Shown: positions 27,103-37,598 of the stretch, in pieces | Layout of the letters: each line of letters begins with the position of its first letter | How positions within the stretch are numbered: position 1 is the stretch's first letter | NCBI RefSeq assembly: GCF_025370775.1 | Contig: NZ_JAMXEX010000007.1 | Coordinates: 62,001-126,000 of the forward strand | Direction of reading: 5' to 3' | Origin: Ancylothrix sp. D3o | GTDB lineage: Bacteria > Cyanobacteriota > Cyanobacteriia > Cyanobacteriales > Oscillatoriaceae | Length of the DNA: 64,000 bases | Position numbers and translations under genes: made by a program | Notes under the pieces: model-generated | The model's database searches: none | What the model saw: the letters and a program-made list of their open reading frames with translations, nothing else | Told to the model about the DNA's origin: nothing

Positions 27103-27777
27103 CACTTCGTTTTACTCACTCAACACTTTTTTACATTCTCACAGATCAAACGGCACAGAATAACTTGTTCGATGCAGATATAGCCGTTTTCAGTTGTATG
27201 AATTAGAGTCCTTATGCTCTAAAAAGCCAGTGCGCGATAAAATTAGCGCCTCATTATTCTCTTTCTCTGGCTCTCGCTGACAACGAAAAAGCAGAGCCTA
27301 CCATACTCCATTTGGGATCGCCACCGCTCCCCACCCTATCAGCAGATAAAATTTCCCCACACTCCTCCTATAAATGGCCATTTTTTACATTTTGCAGCCA
27401 TTGTCATAGAGAAAGACGCTTGAAAAGTTGGTTATTGGTTTGCCAAGCAGAAATTCTTTAATTTCCTCGCTTTTTTTAAAACTTTCACCCCAGCTTTGTC
27501 TCCCCAAAAAGTATTTATACTCAATTGTCACCCAACTAAAACCTATGACAAACTTCGAGATAAATAAGGCGATGGCTCTTCCCCCTCGATTCCAGAACAG
27601 TTAAGATGTCAGCATTCAACCCGAACTCTTTAAAAACAGAGGATTATTATGAAGGATCAAAGATAAACCTGACTAAAGCCAAAATTTCAGCCCCAAAGCT
27701 CTTGACAAAGAGCAGCAATTACTCAACGACTCAACCCTAAATAGAAAACCGAAACATATTCAAGGCGAAAACCACCC
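27103..27777. other. Intergenic region, no convincing gene
   Basis: 675 bases between divergent pepA and the transglycosylase gene. An ATG at 27606 opens 44 codons without a ribosome binding site or recognisable motif. TTGACA at 27702 lacks a well-spaced -10. The A/T-rich stretch 27340-27500 may hold promoters, but none is clear. Confidence 0.5.
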
Positions 27778-29961
27778 ATGTTCAAGAAGCGACGCAAACC
27801 AAATCTTCTACTGGCAATTGGTACCGGCATCGGTGTTTTGTGCATCGGGGTAGGCTTGCCGGTGATGTACCAAAACGGCTTTTTTAATTCCACAGAGAAA
27901 AAACTCGCCCTCGTAGACACCCATAACAAAGATTCAAAAGTTTTGCCCCTCTTGCAGTTATCACGCGAACAACGAGCCAGCGAGTTAGAAAATCTGGCTC
28001 AAAACGACAAAACGATAGATCGTAGCCGTGCACGTTATTTGCTTGCCACAGACCTCCTTGAGGAAAAGCAAGGAGCCAAAGCCCTCAAATGGCTGGAAAA
28101 CCTCGAAAAAGACTACGGATTGCTCAGCGGCCACATTGCCCTTAAACGCGCTCAAGCATTAGAACTTACAGGAGATAACAACAAAGCCATTCAAGCTTGG
28201 CAGGACGTCCTCAAACACCACAGCAAAGAGCCAGTAGCCGCAGAAGCCCTTTATGTTCTTGGCCAACAACAATCAAAATACTGGGATCAAGCCCTCAAAG
28301 ACTTTCCCGCTCATCCCAAAACCGTTGAAATTGCCATGCAGCGACTGCAAAAAAATCCCAATCAACGAGATTTAATGATCAAAGTTGCTCAATATGGCCA
28401 CTATCACCCCGGTATTATTTCTGTCCTCGACCGATTAGTAAAAAAATTTGAAACAGACTTAACCCCTGAAGAATGGGAAATCATCGCATTTGCCTATTGG
28501 GAAAAACAAATTTATGGAAAAGCCGGTGCAGCCTATAGCAACGCCCCTCGCACGCCCCGCAATGCCTATCGGGCCGCTAGGGGCTTACAATTAGGAGATA
28601 AAACAGATTTAGCTCGCATTGAGTATAAAAAACTCCTCAAAGAATTTCCCGAAGCTCCCGAAACCGGCCTAGGTTTATTACGTTTGGAAAAAATGGTCGA
28701 TCCCAAAGAAGCAATGGCCTATCTTGACCAAATAATCGCCCAATTTCCAGATAAAGCCGCCGAAGCCTTGCTCCATAAATCCAAACTCCACGAAGAATTA
28801 AAAAATGGCAAAGCTGCTTCAGAAACTCGTCAAATATTATTAAATCAATATAGTAATTCTGATGCTGCCGCAGAACTGCGCTGGACACTCGCCAAGCAAC
28901 GCGCCAACGCCAAGGATATTAAAACTGCTTGGGAGTATGCCCAAGCCATTACCAAAGAAAATCCTAACAGCGAACTCGCTCCTGAAGCAGCTTTTTGGGT
29001 AGGCAAATGGGCAAAAAGTTTAGGCCGCGACACCGAATCTAAAAAAGCCTTTGAATATTTGCTCGCCCAGTATCCAGAAACTTATTTTGCTTGGCGGGCT
29101 GCTGTTTTTTTAGGGTGGAACGTGGGAGATTTTACCACAGTTCGGCAGAAGTTACCAGAGGTTACTTACCCCCAATTTCGCCCCTCTTTACCCGCCGGCT
29201 CGGATACTTTAAAAGAATTATATAACTTAGGTCAAGATCAAGATGCTTGGAAGCTCTGGCAATTAGAATACACCAACCCCACAGATCCAACGGTGGCCCA
29301 ACAATTTACAGATGGTTTAATGCGTTTAGGCGTAGGAGATAATCTGGATGGCATTTTTATGATTTACAGTTTAAAAAATCGGGAAAAACCCGAAGAACAA
29401 AGCCAATATCAAACGCTCAAAGCTTCCTCGGCTTACTGGCAGTCCTTATATCCTTTCCCTTATTTGGATATTATTGTGCCTTGGGCAAAAAAACGGCAGC
29501 TAAATCCTCTTTTGGTCACATCTTTAATCCGCCAAGAATCGCGCTTTATGCCTAAAATTAAATCGGGAGTCGGGGCCGTTGGTTTAATGCAGGTAATGCC
29601 CGAAACAGCCGCAGAAGTCGCAAGGAGTGTAGGGTTAAAGCAATATAAGCTTGAGAATCCTGAAGATAATGTCCAATTAGGTACGGCTTATTTAGACTAC
29701 ACCCACAGAGAGTATAATAATAATTCCCTGTTGGCAGTGGCGAGTTATAATGCCGGCCCTGGTAATGTCTCGGATTGGGTGGCAAAATACGGATTCAGCG
29801 ATCCTGATGCTTTTGTCGAAAAGATTCCGTTTAATGAAACTAAAGATTATGTTAAAAAGGTGTTTGAAAATTACTGGAATTATTTGCGATTGTATAATCC
29901 GGAAATAGGCCAGCGGTTGCAAGCCCATGCAGCAAGTTTAAAAACCGCTTCCCGGCAGTAA
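27778..29961 (+). CDS. Lytic transglycosylase, Slt70-like
   Basis: 727 residues. An N-terminal membrane or signal helix (LLLAIGTGIGVLCIGVGLPV), a long alpha-superhelical TPR-like region (about 70-520), then the SLT catalytic domain: SLIRQESRF with catalytic Glu near residue 587, GAVGLMQVMPETAAEVA, YNNNSLLAVASYNAGPGNV and IPFNETKDYVKKVFENY. It cleaves peptidoglycan between MurNAc and GlcNAc, forming 1,6-anhydro ends, in the periplasm. The doughnut-type superhelix plus SLT order matches Slt70. Confidence 0.94.
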   Translation: MFKKRRKPNLLLAIGTGIGVLCIGVGLPVMYQNGFFNSTEKKLALVDTHNKDSKVLPLLQLSREQRASELENLAQNDKTIDRSRARYLLATDLLEEKQGAKALKWLENLEKDYGLLSGHIALKRAQALELTGDNNKAIQAWQDVLKHHSKEPVAAEALYVLGQQQSKYWDQALKDFPAHPKTVEIAMQRLQKNPNQRDLMIKVAQYGHYHPGIISVLDRLVKKFETDLTPEEWEIIAFAYWEKQIYGKAGAAYSNAPRTPRNAYRAARGLQLGDKTDLARIEYKKLLKEFPEAPETGLGLLRLEKMVDPKEAMAYLDQIIAQFPDKAAEALLHKSKLHEELKNGKAASETRQILLNQYSNSDAAAELRWTLAKQRANAKDIKTAWEYAQAITKENPNSELAPEAAFWVGKWAKSLGRDTESKKAFEYLLAQYPETYFAWRAAVFLGWNVGDFTTVRQKLPEVTYPQFRPSLPAGSDTLKELYNLGQDQDAWKLWQLEYTNPTDPTVAQQFTDGLMRLGVGDNLDGIFMIYSLKNREKPEEQSQYQTLKASSAYWQSLYPFPYLDIIVPWAKKRQLNPLLVTSLIRQESRFMPKIKSGVGAVGLMQVMPETAAEVARSVGLKQYKLENPEDNVQLGTAYLDYTHREYNNNSLLAVASYNAGPGNVSDWVAKYGFSDPDAFVEKIPFNETKDYVKKVFENYWNYLRLYNPEIGQRLQAHAASLKTASRQ

Positions 29962-30084
29962 TTCGATGGGCCGGCTTGAAACCTAATTAAAGCACTCGCC
30001 CAAAACCAATATCAGCAAAATTACGGAGGAATTAACAGCTTTTTTAATTTTAAAATACTCTGTATTCCTCTCGCTAGGCTTTTT

Positions 30085-31272
30085 ATGACGACAGATGCTC
30101 CAGGGTGCGCCAATCTAACCAAAACACTAGCCGAGTTAAGTGCCAAATGCGAAACTGGCAAATTAACTCTCTTGGGAAATGACCGGCAATGGCATCTCTA
30201 CTTTATTTTGGGCCGGCTTGTTCACGCCACCGGCGGCGATCACCGCGTTAGGCGTTGGTACCGAGCTACTAAGCAATGTTGTCCCGATTTTACGGCAGAT
30301 TTTAGCCAAATTTCTGGCTCTAATCTTTGGGAGTATCAATTGTTACAAAAAGGCATCAGTCAAGCTAAACTTAGCCTCTATCAAGCAAAGGCTGTAATTG
30401 GGTCGATTTTAAGAGAAGTTTTTTTTACAATTCTCGCTGAAGATAATTTTACCTGCCAATGGTCAGCATCTTTTCGGCAGCCAACGGCTCAAAAACTCCC
30501 TAGTTTGCCTTTGTCTTGTAAAGAAGTAGAGCAAGTTCTCCAAAAAACTAAAATATTGTGGCAGCAATGGCAAGAAATGGGTTTGAGTCATCTTGCCCCA
30601 GATCAAGCCCCCATTTTATTAAGAAACAGTGGTTTACTTAATAATCCAAGTACCCCGCAAACTATCCTCAGTCTCAGCCAACTTTTTAACGGTCAAAATA
30701 CTCTCTGGGATCTGGCACTCCGCAAAAAGCAATCGGTGACTGTTCTCACCCGAACTCTACATTATTTCGTAGGCCAAGGTATTATTGAAGTCCGCACTGT
30801 TCCTGATCTTGCCTCCCCAATGGAACAGCTACGCTTGGTTGAAAATGCCTGCAAGACACCCAAACCTTTGATAGCCTGCATTGATGACAGCCCAGTGGTT
30901 TGCGCTTCCTTAGAGGCGATCTTAGTGCCCGCCGGCTATCGAGTCCTAAAAATTCAAGACCCTCTGCGCCAAATGTCTAATATGGTGGAGCAAGAGCCGG
31001 CTTTAATTTTTATGGATTTGATTATGCCCGATCCCACCGGCTATGCACTTTGCTCTTTTCTCCGCAAAACTTCTGTGTTTCGGAACACTCCCATCGTCAT
31101 CCTCACCGGCTATGATGGCATGGTCGAGCGTGCCCGCACAAAGTTTACCGGCGCAACAGATTTTCTCTCCAAACCTCCAGAACCGAAAAAAGTTCTCGCC
31201 GTTGTCCAAAAGCATCTCAAAGCTAACTCAGCTTCTCCTCTCCCCTTCACCGGAAGAGTCGCCCTCGCTTGA
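30085..31272 (+). CDS. PatA-family response regulator (PATAN-REC)
   Basis: 395 residues. The N-terminal 130 residues follow the PATAN (DUF4388-like) pattern (CETGKLTLLGNDRQWHLYFI, GRLVHATGGD, RVRRWYRA). A helical middle follows, then a C-terminal receiver: ACIDDSPVVCAS with the acidic pair near 265, phosphoacceptor Asp in FMDLIMPDPTGY near 310, and Lys in FLSKPPEPK near 360. PatA-type regulators act as outputs or connectors of cyanobacterial chemosensory and heterocyst-pattern pathways. This copy stands alone, unlike the relative at the right edge. Confidence 0.88.
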   Translation: MTTDAPGCANLTKTLAELSAKCETGKLTLLGNDRQWHLYFILGRLVHATGGDHRVRRWYRATKQCCPDFTADFSQISGSNLWEYQLLQKGISQAKLSLYQAKAVIGSILREVFFTILAEDNFTCQWSASFRQPTAQKLPSLPLSCKEVEQVLQKTKILWQQWQEMGLSHLAPDQAPILLRNSGLLNNPSTPQTILSLSQLFNGQNTLWDLALRKKQSVTVLTRTLHYFVGQGIIEVRTVPDLASPMEQLRLVENACKTPKPLIACIDDSPVVCASLEAILVPAGYRVLKIQDPLRQMSNMVEQEPALIFMDLIMPDPTGYALCSFLRKTSVFRNTPIVILTGYDGMVERARTKFTGATDFLSKPPEPKKVLAVVQKHLKANSASPLPFTGRVALA

Positions 31273-31555
31273 AAAATCTGTGAGGTTTTATTTTAAATTT
31301 GCACGCTCTTTTTAAGAACGCTTATCTTAGCCTACTAGAGAGAATCAATATTTAAAGCCACGAGTTTCCCTCTCTAAATTGAGAATTTAAAATATAATAT
31401 TTTTTGGAATCGGTCTGGACGCATCGCCCTTGGCAACTGCAACCGATGCTCACCGGCCCTCACTCTAAAGATGAAGCCGGTGTAAATTGGCTGTCGAGTC
31501 GGGGATGCCGGTGTTGTAGTCTGGAAGAAATCAGAGTCTCACAGTTTGTGTAGTT

Positions 31556-32086
31556 ATGGACACTCCTCTTCCAATTTTGTATCTGTTGATATTGCTCGTT
31601 TTGCTCTCCGGGGCTGCTTGGTTCATTTTTCGGCAAATCTTTAAAACTCGCAAAGTAGAAAGCACCCTGTCTCGCTTGCAAAAAAAACTTAGAGACGAAA
31701 AAGGCACATCTCAAGAATATTATGAGTTGGGCTGTATCTATTTAGATAAGAAATTATTCTCCCAAGCAGTGGTAATCTTGCAAAAGGCTCTCAAAGCCCC
31801 AGACTTAGAAGGTGAGGAAAATATTGCCCTTGTTTACAATGCTTTAGGTTATGCCTATGCTGCACAAGAACAGTATGATTTAGCCATCCGTCAATACAAG
31901 GAAGCCTTGAAAAACAAGCCTCAGTATGTTACGGCTTTGAATAATTTAGGTTTTGCTTACGAACGCAAAAAATTAATGGCACCTGCCTTGGAATGTTACG
32001 AAGAAGTGTTGTTATCGGAACCCGACAACCCTACTGCTAAAAAACGCGCTCAGTCTTTACGCCGCCAAGTGGTTCCGTCAACTTAA
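31556..32086 (+). CDS. TPR protein, Ycf37-like
   Basis: 176 residues: N-terminal membrane helix (ILYLLILLVLLSGAAWFIF), then three TPR units (YYELGCIYLDKKLFSQAVVI, YNALGYAYAAQEQYDLAIRQ, LNNLGFAYERKKLMAPALEC). The order, length and membrane anchor match Ycf37, which assists photosystem I assembly in cyanobacteria and chloroplasts. This is inferred from architecture; other membrane TPR proteins share it. Followed by a terminator. Confidence 0.7.
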   Translation: MDTPLPILYLLILLVLLSGAAWFIFRQIFKTRKVESTLSRLQKKLRDEKGTSQEYYELGCIYLDKKLFSQAVVILQKALKAPDLEGEENIALVYNALGYAYAAQEQYDLAIRQYKEALKNKPQYVTALNNLGFAYERKKLMAPALECYEEVLLSEPDNPTAKKRAQSLRRQVVPST

Positions 32087-32093
32087 AATAACC

Positions 32094-32118
32094 CAGGGGT
32101 GGGTTTTTTTCACCCCTG
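32094..32118 (+). terminator. Hairpin after the Ycf37-like gene
   Basis: CAGGGGTG / CACCCCTG (8 pairs) around a T-rich loop, 8 bases past the stop. The T-run is in the loop, not after the stem, so efficiency is uncertain. Confidence 0.6.
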
Positions 32119-32194
32119 ATATTTGTCTGATTTAGTTATTTAAAAACTGCCGAAACTCGGCACAAAACACGGCAATTTTGCCTTTTTATCTCCT

Positions 32195-32491
32195 ATGCCT
32201 GAAAATAATTCACCCAAACCAGCCCAAAAACTTAGCCCCGAAAAGTACGCCCGCCTTAAGGCTGAAGCCGCCGCCCCCTATCGAGGATTACGAAAATTTA
32301 TTTATGTTAGCTTTGCTGCGTCTGGGTTTATCGGTGCTGTGGTATTTTTGGCTCAGTTAGCAGCCGGTCGAGACGTTGCCACAGCGTTACCCAACTTTGC
32401 CCTCCAAGTGGGAGTCGTGGCGGCGATGGTTTGGCTGTTTCGCATCGACCGGCCCAAAGAAGGCCAAAATTCTAACTCAAAACGGTCATAA
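32195..32491 (+). CDS. Small membrane protein, DUF3493-like
   Basis: 98 residues: polar N-terminus with KYARLKAEAAAPYRGLRKFI, two membrane segments (VSFAASGFIGAVVFLAQL and ALQVGVVAAMVWLFRI) and a polar tail. This pattern, two helices after a PYRGLRK-type motif, is conserved in cyanobacteria and plastids as DUF3493. Function unproven; probably thylakoid or plasma membrane. Confidence 0.7.
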   Translation: MPENNSPKPAQKLSPEKYARLKAEAAAPYRGLRKFIYVSFAASGFIGAVVFLAQLAAGRDVATALPNFALQVGVVAAMVWLFRIDRPKEGQNSNSKRS

Positions 32492-32638
32492 AACTTTACC
32501 AAAAAATTGCGTTTAAAGCCCCGCCCTTCGACAAAACGTCGGCGTGAGCGATGATTCGGAAATCAGCCTTGAAACAATTAAAAACTAAGGTGTACCCCAC
32601 CTAATCTCAAGTTTTTGGGGAGATTCTCCTCTGCTCAG

Positions 32639-32743
32639 ATGGGGAAACAAATGTCAGGAAAAGAGATCAACGAAAGAGGCAACCTCAACATTGATGTTAA
32701 GAATCTCCGTGCGTTCACGCCGTTGAGTATGTCAAAATCTTGA
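32639..32743 (+). mobile_element. Probable IS200/IS605 TnpB right-end remnant
   Basis: The frame from ATG 32639 reads KEINERGNLNIDVKNLRAFT and stops at 32743. The DNA at 32701-32734 has the form GAATCTCCGTGCG-N-ACGCC then TTGAGTATGTCAA, closely resembling the GAATCCCCGT...GGGGAGTATGTCAA right end at which TnpB genes and their omega RNAs end in cyanobacterial IS605/IS607-type elements. The arms are degenerate and no TnpB body or left end is visible, so this would be a decayed solo end. Based on pattern memory, not a search. Confidence 0.45.
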
Positions 32744-32877
32744 TAATCCGCAAAGAAAATAAAGAAATTATTAGGAAAGTCAAGATTTAGTGATGACGCT
32801 GCCATAATAAGAATATAAGCTTTCAAATGGGGTCAGCCGATATAAAGACCCTAACTTTAAAAATCTGCCATAAATTC

Positions 32878-32915
32878 AAAGCGCCAACTTCTACCGATAA
32901 GAAGATTGGCGCTTT
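32878..32915. terminator. Strong bidirectional hairpin in a 510-base gap
   Basis: AAAGCGCCAA plus CTTCT pair with AGAAG plus TTGGCGCTTT around ACCGATA, with one bulged A. It does not directly follow any gene; on the plus strand it lies about 390 bases after 32491, and on the minus strand it lies 86 bases after the stop at 33002, for which it is a plausible terminator. The gap also holds the TnpB-end remnant. Confidence 0.65.
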
Positions 32916-33001
32916 TAAAATTTCTACAAAATAGGGTTGACAAATCAGCTTTCTTGTGCTAAGGTGCTATCCGAATTGAAGTAAAAAAAGGGAATGGGGA
33001 T

Positions 33002-33226
33002 TTAATAAGCTAAAGTTTCCAAGGTTTCGCGCAGGTAGCGGCGGACTTGGCAATCTAAGCCAATCTCGCAGAGATCGTCATCAAACTTATGTTCATTTTG
33101 CCAGCGCTGAAACCCAGAACTCAAGGCAATGGCTTGTTTAAGGCCGGCCCAAATGTTATCATCGCTCGTAGATAAACTTGATGGTAGTGTGGCATCAGGC
33201 AACAGGTCAAAGGAAGATTTGGCCAT
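33002..33226 (-). CDS. Conserved-looking small protein, unknown function
   Basis: 74 residues from ATG 33226 (MAKSSFDLLPDATLPSSLST), with IWAGLKQAIALSSGFQRWQ and a C-terminal ICDxxRRYLRETLETLAY-like helix. The frame stays open 32 codons upstream, but the added residues (Cys/Trp-rich) look non-coding. It seems a small soluble helical protein. No family recognised. Confidence 0.55.
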   Translation of the reverse strand: MAKSSFDLLPDATLPSSLSTSDDNIWAGLKQAIALSSGFQRWQNEHKFDDDLCEIGLDCQVRRYLRETLETLAY

Positions 33227-33558
33227 AAACATCTCACTGATTGAAAAAAAAGCAGACACTTTGAGGATAGCCACAAAGCACCCTCGCCATGACCACCGGC
33301 AACAAAAGTCTGAGGAGGTCATATATAGGCATTTAATATATTGTACTCACTAAAGTTTTTTAGTGCTGAAAGTTACCAGCAATTTTATATTTTTTTAGGG
33401 GTTGGAAGCATTGGTTTTTGGCGGGTTCAGCATAAGTTTTTGCATAGTGCTTATTTCGGCTCAAAACCAAAAGCGATCTCAAGAAAAACTATCTTTATTT
33501 TTTTAAAAAACAGTAGCCTTTGATACTAATTTCCAAAAAATTTTGTATTTTCTCAGTT
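33227..33558. other. AT-rich intergenic region
   Basis: No gene seen. Contains a small hairpin CACTAAA / TTTAGTG at 33348-33365. Confidence 0.4.
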
Positions 33559-34224
33559 TCAGGAAGAGTGCGGTGTTTGAGGAGGAGTAGGCGGCGCTTC
33601 TTGTGGCTGAGGAGTTGCCGGTACAGCAGTGAAGTTGCTTGTCAGAGGGGGTAAAACGCGCCCCAGTTGCCAGCCAAAAATTGTAAAATCGCGGCGAATC
33701 ATATCTGCTGGATAGGTTTCAGTAGTTGCAAAAGCAGCCTCATTAGTCAACATTAAAATTGCCACACTTACCGGCAACAGCAAAAACAAATTACAGCCCA
33801 AAAAAGCCAGCGCCGCCACCAGTAATCCCAGCAAGCGGACTTGCGGTAAGGGGGTAGTCAAAGCAGCCACCGGTGCCCATTGGTAGAGGAACCACAGAGG
33901 CACAAGCAGGAGAGCCGCCGCAACCACAGCCGCGATGCGCTGAACGTTAGTTTTAAGCAAAGTTAATAAACGAAGCTGATCCGCGCTCAGGCGATCAGGG
34001 TTAGTCGCCACAAACAAAGCAGCAAAAATATAAAAAGGACGCCACAACTGCATTGCCAAAACCGGCCCAGTGCCAAGCAGCCCAACGAGCAGCACCTCTA
34101 AAAAAGGAGGCAACAAAGGTGTGCCGGCGGCCAGCCCAAACAAACAGAAAAGCACACACAGAGGAAGTGCGAAAAAGCCGGCCAAATGAATCCACAAAAA
34201 CGGTTCAGTCCAAAAAGAACGCAT
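33559..34224 (-). CDS. Membrane protein with low-complexity tail
   Basis: 221 residues: four to five hydrophobic segments (LAGFFALPLCVLFCLFGLAA, IAAVVAAALLLVPLWFLY, LLGLLVAALAFLGCNLFLLL) and a C-terminal Pro/Thr/Gln-rich tail (VPATPQPQEAPPTPPQTPHS). This matches the cyanobacterial group named low-complexity tail membrane protein. It follows infB on the same strand with a repeat-bearing 152-base gap. Function unknown. Confidence 0.65.
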   Translation of the reverse strand: MRSFWTEPFLWIHLAGFFALPLCVLFCLFGLAAGTPLLPPFLEVLLVGLLGTGPVLAMQLWRPFYIFAALFVATNPDRLSADQLRLLTLLKTNVQRIAAVVAAALLLVPLWFLYQWAPVAALTTPLPQVRLLGLLVAALAFLGCNLFLLLPVSVAILMLTNEAAFATTETYPADMIRRDFTIFGWQLGRVLPPLTSNFTAVPATPQPQEAPPTPPQTPHSS

Positions 34225-34275
34225 TTGAAAGAATGGGGAATAGGGAATGGGGAGTTAAGAGTTGGGAGTTGGGAA

Positions 34276-34341
34276 TTGTAGGGGCGGGTTCTTCAAAGAT
34301 GTTAGTTAGCCGCCTAGATATCGATGAATCGGCCCCTACAA
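34276..34341. repeat. MITE-like inverted repeat
   Basis: TTGTAGGGGC (34276-34285) and GCCCCTACAA (34332-34341) are perfect 10-bp inverted arms 46 bases apart. Preceded by GGGAATTG/GGGAGTTG micro-repeats at 34230-34276. Confidence 0.65.
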
Positions 34342-34376
34342 GGGTTTTAAATCCTAATCCCTCAATCGCCAACGCC

Positions 34377-37300
34377 TTAATTAGGTGAAAGGGTGCGGCG
34401 TTTCGTCACCATGCGGAAGGCTTCAATAATGTCACCTTCAGCCCATGTCTGGAACTTATCAAGGCTAATACCGCATTCAAAGCCGGCATTGACTTCCTTA
34501 ACATCCTCTTTCATCCGCCGTAGCGAGTCGAGGACACCTTCATAAATGACATTGCCATTGCGGCGTACCCGCACCTTACAGTTACGGATAATTTTGCCAG
34601 AAAGGACATAGCAACCGGCCACAGCGCCCTTACTGATCGGGAAGACGGCCCGGACTTCCACAGTCCCCAGCCCTTCTTCGACCAATTCCGGCTCAAGTAA
34701 ACCTTCCATAGCCCCTTGGATGTCATCCAAGAGGTTATAGATAATGTTGTAATCGCGGACATCCACACCTAGCGCATCAGCGGCTTGACGGGCGCCAGAG
34801 GCAAAGGTGGTGCTAAAGCCAACAATCACAGCGCCAGAAGCCGCCGCCAGATCCACGTCGGTTTCTGTAATTTCGCCTGGGGCAGAAAGCAGAACGCGGA
34901 CTTGGACTTCGTTTTGGGGTAACTGTTGCAGTGAACCCAAAATTGCCTCCACCGAGCCTTGGACATCAGCTTTAAGGATAAGATTAAGTTCCTTAAGCTG
35001 GCCTTCTTTGGCTTGTTGGGAAAGGGCGCTGAGGCTGACACGCCGAGAGGACATGGCTTGCTGCAAGCGTGATTGACGGTTTTCGTCAAAGCGGGCATCC
35101 GCAACAGCACGGGCTTCTCTTTCGTTTTGGAAGACCTCAAACTCATCACCGGCGGCGGGCACTTCACCGAGGCCAAGAACTTCCACTGCAAAAGAGGGGG
35201 AAGCGGCTTCAACGCGGCTGCCAGCATCATCAATCATGGCCCGGACTTTACCCATTGTCGAACCGGCCACCAAGATATCGCCGACGCGGAGGGTGCCGTT
35301 TTGCACCAGCAGTGTTGCCACCGGCCCGCGAGCCTTATCAAGGTGAGCTTCAATAACGGTGCCTTTAGCGGCGCGGTCTGGGTTAGCTTGAAGTTCTTGG
35401 ACTTCTGCCACCAAGAGAATCATTTCTAAGAGGGTGTCGAGGTTTTCGCCTCTAATAGCGCTGACCGGCACCATAATCGTATCGCCGCCCCATTCTTCAG
35501 CGAGCAGGCCATACTCGGTAAGTTCTTGCTTAACGCGGTCGGGGGAAGCACCTTCTTTATCAATTTTGTTGATTGCCACGACGATAGGCACTTCGGCTGC
35601 TTTAGCGTGACCGATAGCTTCAATGGTTTGGGGGCGAACGCCGTCATCAGCGGCCACCACCAAAATTGCGATATCCGTGACTCGTGCGCCTCGCGCCCGC
35701 ATAGCCGTAAAGGCTTCGTGACCGGGGGTATCAAGGAATACAACTTGTTGGGTTCTTCCGTTGTGTTCGACATCGACGTGGTAGGCGCCGATATGCTGGG
35801 TGATCCCACCGGCTTCTCCGGCGGCGACTTTTGTTTTGCGGATCGTATCGAGCAGGGTGGTTTTGCCGTGATCGACGTGGCCCATGACCGTGACCACCGG
35901 CGGACGGAGGTGGAGATTTTTTTCTTCAGCCCCTACCATTTGGGTAGACTTGCGGGCTTCTGACTCTTCGATACCGGTTTCTACTTCGGTGCCTAATTCT
36001 TGGGCCACAACCGTAGCAGTTTCCTGGTCTAAAGTTTGGGTGACGTTGACCGCCATGCCTTTGAAGAACAGGGTTTTAACGATTTCGGTTTCTGCGACTC
36101 CCAGAAGGTTCGCCAATTCTCTAACGTTGATACTGCCGCTGAGAACAATTTTTTCTGGACGTTGGGGCTTGCCTTGTTGCTCTCTGCCTTTTTGGCGGTT
36201 GTTTTTATTGCTAGAAGCTTCTCCGACTGCCGCTGCTTTTTTGGCTTTGCTGGGGGCGGCTGCCGTTGAAATTGCCGGTTTTGCTCGCATCGGTGCTTTT
36301 TGTTTGGCCGGTCTAGCGATAGAAAGGCTTACTTGGACGGTTTCTGGCAAATCTTCCAAGTCGCCATCAAGGTCATCGTCATCTTCTTCGATGGGTTTGG
36401 TACGCCGTTTTGCTTTTGTACCGGCCTTACCTTTATCAGAAAAATCTTCTACTACTTCTTCTTCGGCCTCGCGTTTTTTGCCTTTCTTCGGTTGTCGCGG
36501 CGGATTTGGCCGTACCAATAAGGCGACTTCGCCATCTGTGCCTTCGCCCTCTTCTGAACCTTCAGATCCTTTGGGTTTTTGGTCTAATTCTCCGCCTGGA
36601 GCGTTTGGCCGAATTAGCTGCGGTCTGGGCAAGATTGCTTCGCCTGGGGTGCTTGCGCCTCCTGCCGAACTCCTCGACCGGGTTGGTGCGCCCGTGCTGC
36701 TCGGACGAACGGCTATGCGTTTTGGCTTGTCTGCGTTAGCACCAACACCCACCGCCGGAGCCGGCGCTGCTGCTGCTGGCTGTTGGCTTGTTTGTTCTGC
36801 TATTTCGAGTTCCGCTACTTCTTCTGGGCTTCCAGGTTTTTGACGCTGCTTGAGTACCGGCCTTACTCCCGTTGATCCCGGATCTTTTGAGTTATTCGGT
36901 CTTACGGGTGGCGTTGTCAGTTTGGGGCGTTCTTGCCCTCCGCCCTCCCGCGTTTGCCTGGCTGTTCTTCCCTGTGAAGTTGCTTCTGGGGGTGAAGAAG
37001 TTTTTTTTGCTTCGGGAGGGCTAAAGTTGTCGCCTCCGCTTGCAGTTTCAGCGAACTCTTCTGGGGCCGACATGGCCTCTGTTGGCTCCCCGGTGGGAGT
37101 CTGAGTTGCTTCCTCGCTTTGGTCTTGTCTTGAGGGCCGGTTCAGCATTTTCGGCTTTTCTGGTTGCTGTACCCGTTGTGAGGTGGATGCTGTAGGGGAA
37201 ACTAATACTTGAGAAGAGTTCGATCCGCTTTCTGTTCTCGTTGTTTGTTCTATTGTCATAGTTGGCGCGGTTTGGGCTGGGCGCGGGCTGTGGGTGCGGA

Positions 37301-37598
37301 TCTCCAAAATTTCTTGTTTTTTGCGTTCGCTAGGGCGTTCAGCGGATGTTTCTGCGTGATGCTCTGAGCGAGGCTTGTTTGGCTGTCTAGCTGCCGCCGG
37401 CTTGTTGAAGTCGGCGTGAGGGTGAGGGACTGGGTGTTTCTCTGCGTGAGCCCGTATCCGCTCCGCCTCCGCTTCTGTAATTGTACTGCTATGGCTTTTA
37501 AATGCTATGTTCAAGTGTTCGCAAAATGCCAAGATGTCTTTGTTATCCAAATTCAATTCCCGTGATAAATCGTAAATTCTAACTTTGCCGTTGTTCAT
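34377..37598 (-). CDS. infB: Translation initiation factor IF-2
   Basis: 1073 residues. N-terminal IF2_N motif ([20 protein letters not shown]), a very long Pro/Ser/Lys/Glu-rich linker (about 70-480), a second IF2_N-like segment, then the GTPase: G1 [13 protein letters not shown]3 [16 protein letters not shown]4 NKID, and domains II-IV through the C-terminal [20 protein letters not shown]. It delivers fMet-tRNA to the 30S subunit. The start at ATG 37598 ([12 protein letters not shown]) is preferred, with GGGAGAAG just upstream; a TTG 24 bases earlier is unlikely. Long linkers are usual in cyanobacterial IF-2. Confidence 0.98.
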   Translation of the reverse strand: MNNGKVRIYDLSRELNLDNKDILAFCEHLNIAFKSHSSTITEAEAERIRAHAEKHPVPHPHADFNKPAAARQPNKPRSEHHAETSAERPSERKKQEILEIRTHSPRPAQTAPTMTIEQTTRTESGSNSSQVLVSPTASTSQRVQQPEKPKMLNRPSRQDQSEEATQTPTGEPTEAMSAPEEFAETASGGDNFSPPEAKKTSSPPEATSQGRTARQTREGGGQERPKLTTPPVRPNNSKDPGSTGVRPVLKQRQKPGSPEEVAELEIAEQTSQQPAAAAPAPAVGVGANADKPKRIAVRPSSTGAPTRSRSSAGGASTPGEAILPRPQLIRPNAPGGELDQKPKGSEGSEEGEGTDGEVALLVRPNPPRQPKKGKKREAEEEVVEDFSDKGKAGTKAKRRTKPIEEDDDDLDGDLEDLPETVQVSLSIARPAKQKAPMRAKPAISTAAAPSKAKKAAAVGEASSNKNNRQKGREQQGKPQRPEKIVLSGSINVRELANLLGVAETEIVKTLFFKGMAVNVTQTLDQETATVVAQELGTEVETGIEESEARKSTQMVGAEEKNLHLRPPVVTVMGHVDHGKTTLLDTIRKTKVAAGEAGGITQHIGAYHVDVEHNGRTQQVVFLDTPGHEAFTAMRARGARVTDIAILVVAADDGVRPQTIEAIGHAKAAEVPIVVAINKIDKEGASPDRVKQELTEYGLLAEEWGGDTIMVPVSAIRGENLDTLLEMILLVAEVQELQANPDRAAKGTVIEAHLDKARGPVATLLVQNGTLRVGDILVAGSTMGKVRAMIDDAGSRVEAASPSFAVEVLGLGEVPAAGDEFEVFQNEREARAVADARFDENRQSRLQQAMSSRRVSLSALSQQAKEGQLKELNLILKADVQGSVEAILGSLQQLPQNEVQVRVLLSAPGEITETDVDLAAASGAVIVGFSTTFASGARQAADALGVDVRDYNIIYNLLDDIQGAMEGLLEPELVEEGLGTVEVRAVFPISKGAVAGCYVLSGKIIRNCKVRVRRNGNVIYEGVLDSLRRMKEDVKEVNAGFECGISLDKFQTWAEGDIIEAFRMVTKRRTLSPN

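Noticed and set aside
27606-27740. 44-codon open frame upstream of the transglycosylase gene
   Set aside because: No Shine-Dalgarno, low-complexity Ser/Thr/Lys product, no motif.
35884-36843. 319-codon plus-strand open frame inside infB
   Set aside because: Antisense shadow of the IF-2 linker; Ser/Arg/Leu-rich product with no domain, and infB is certain.
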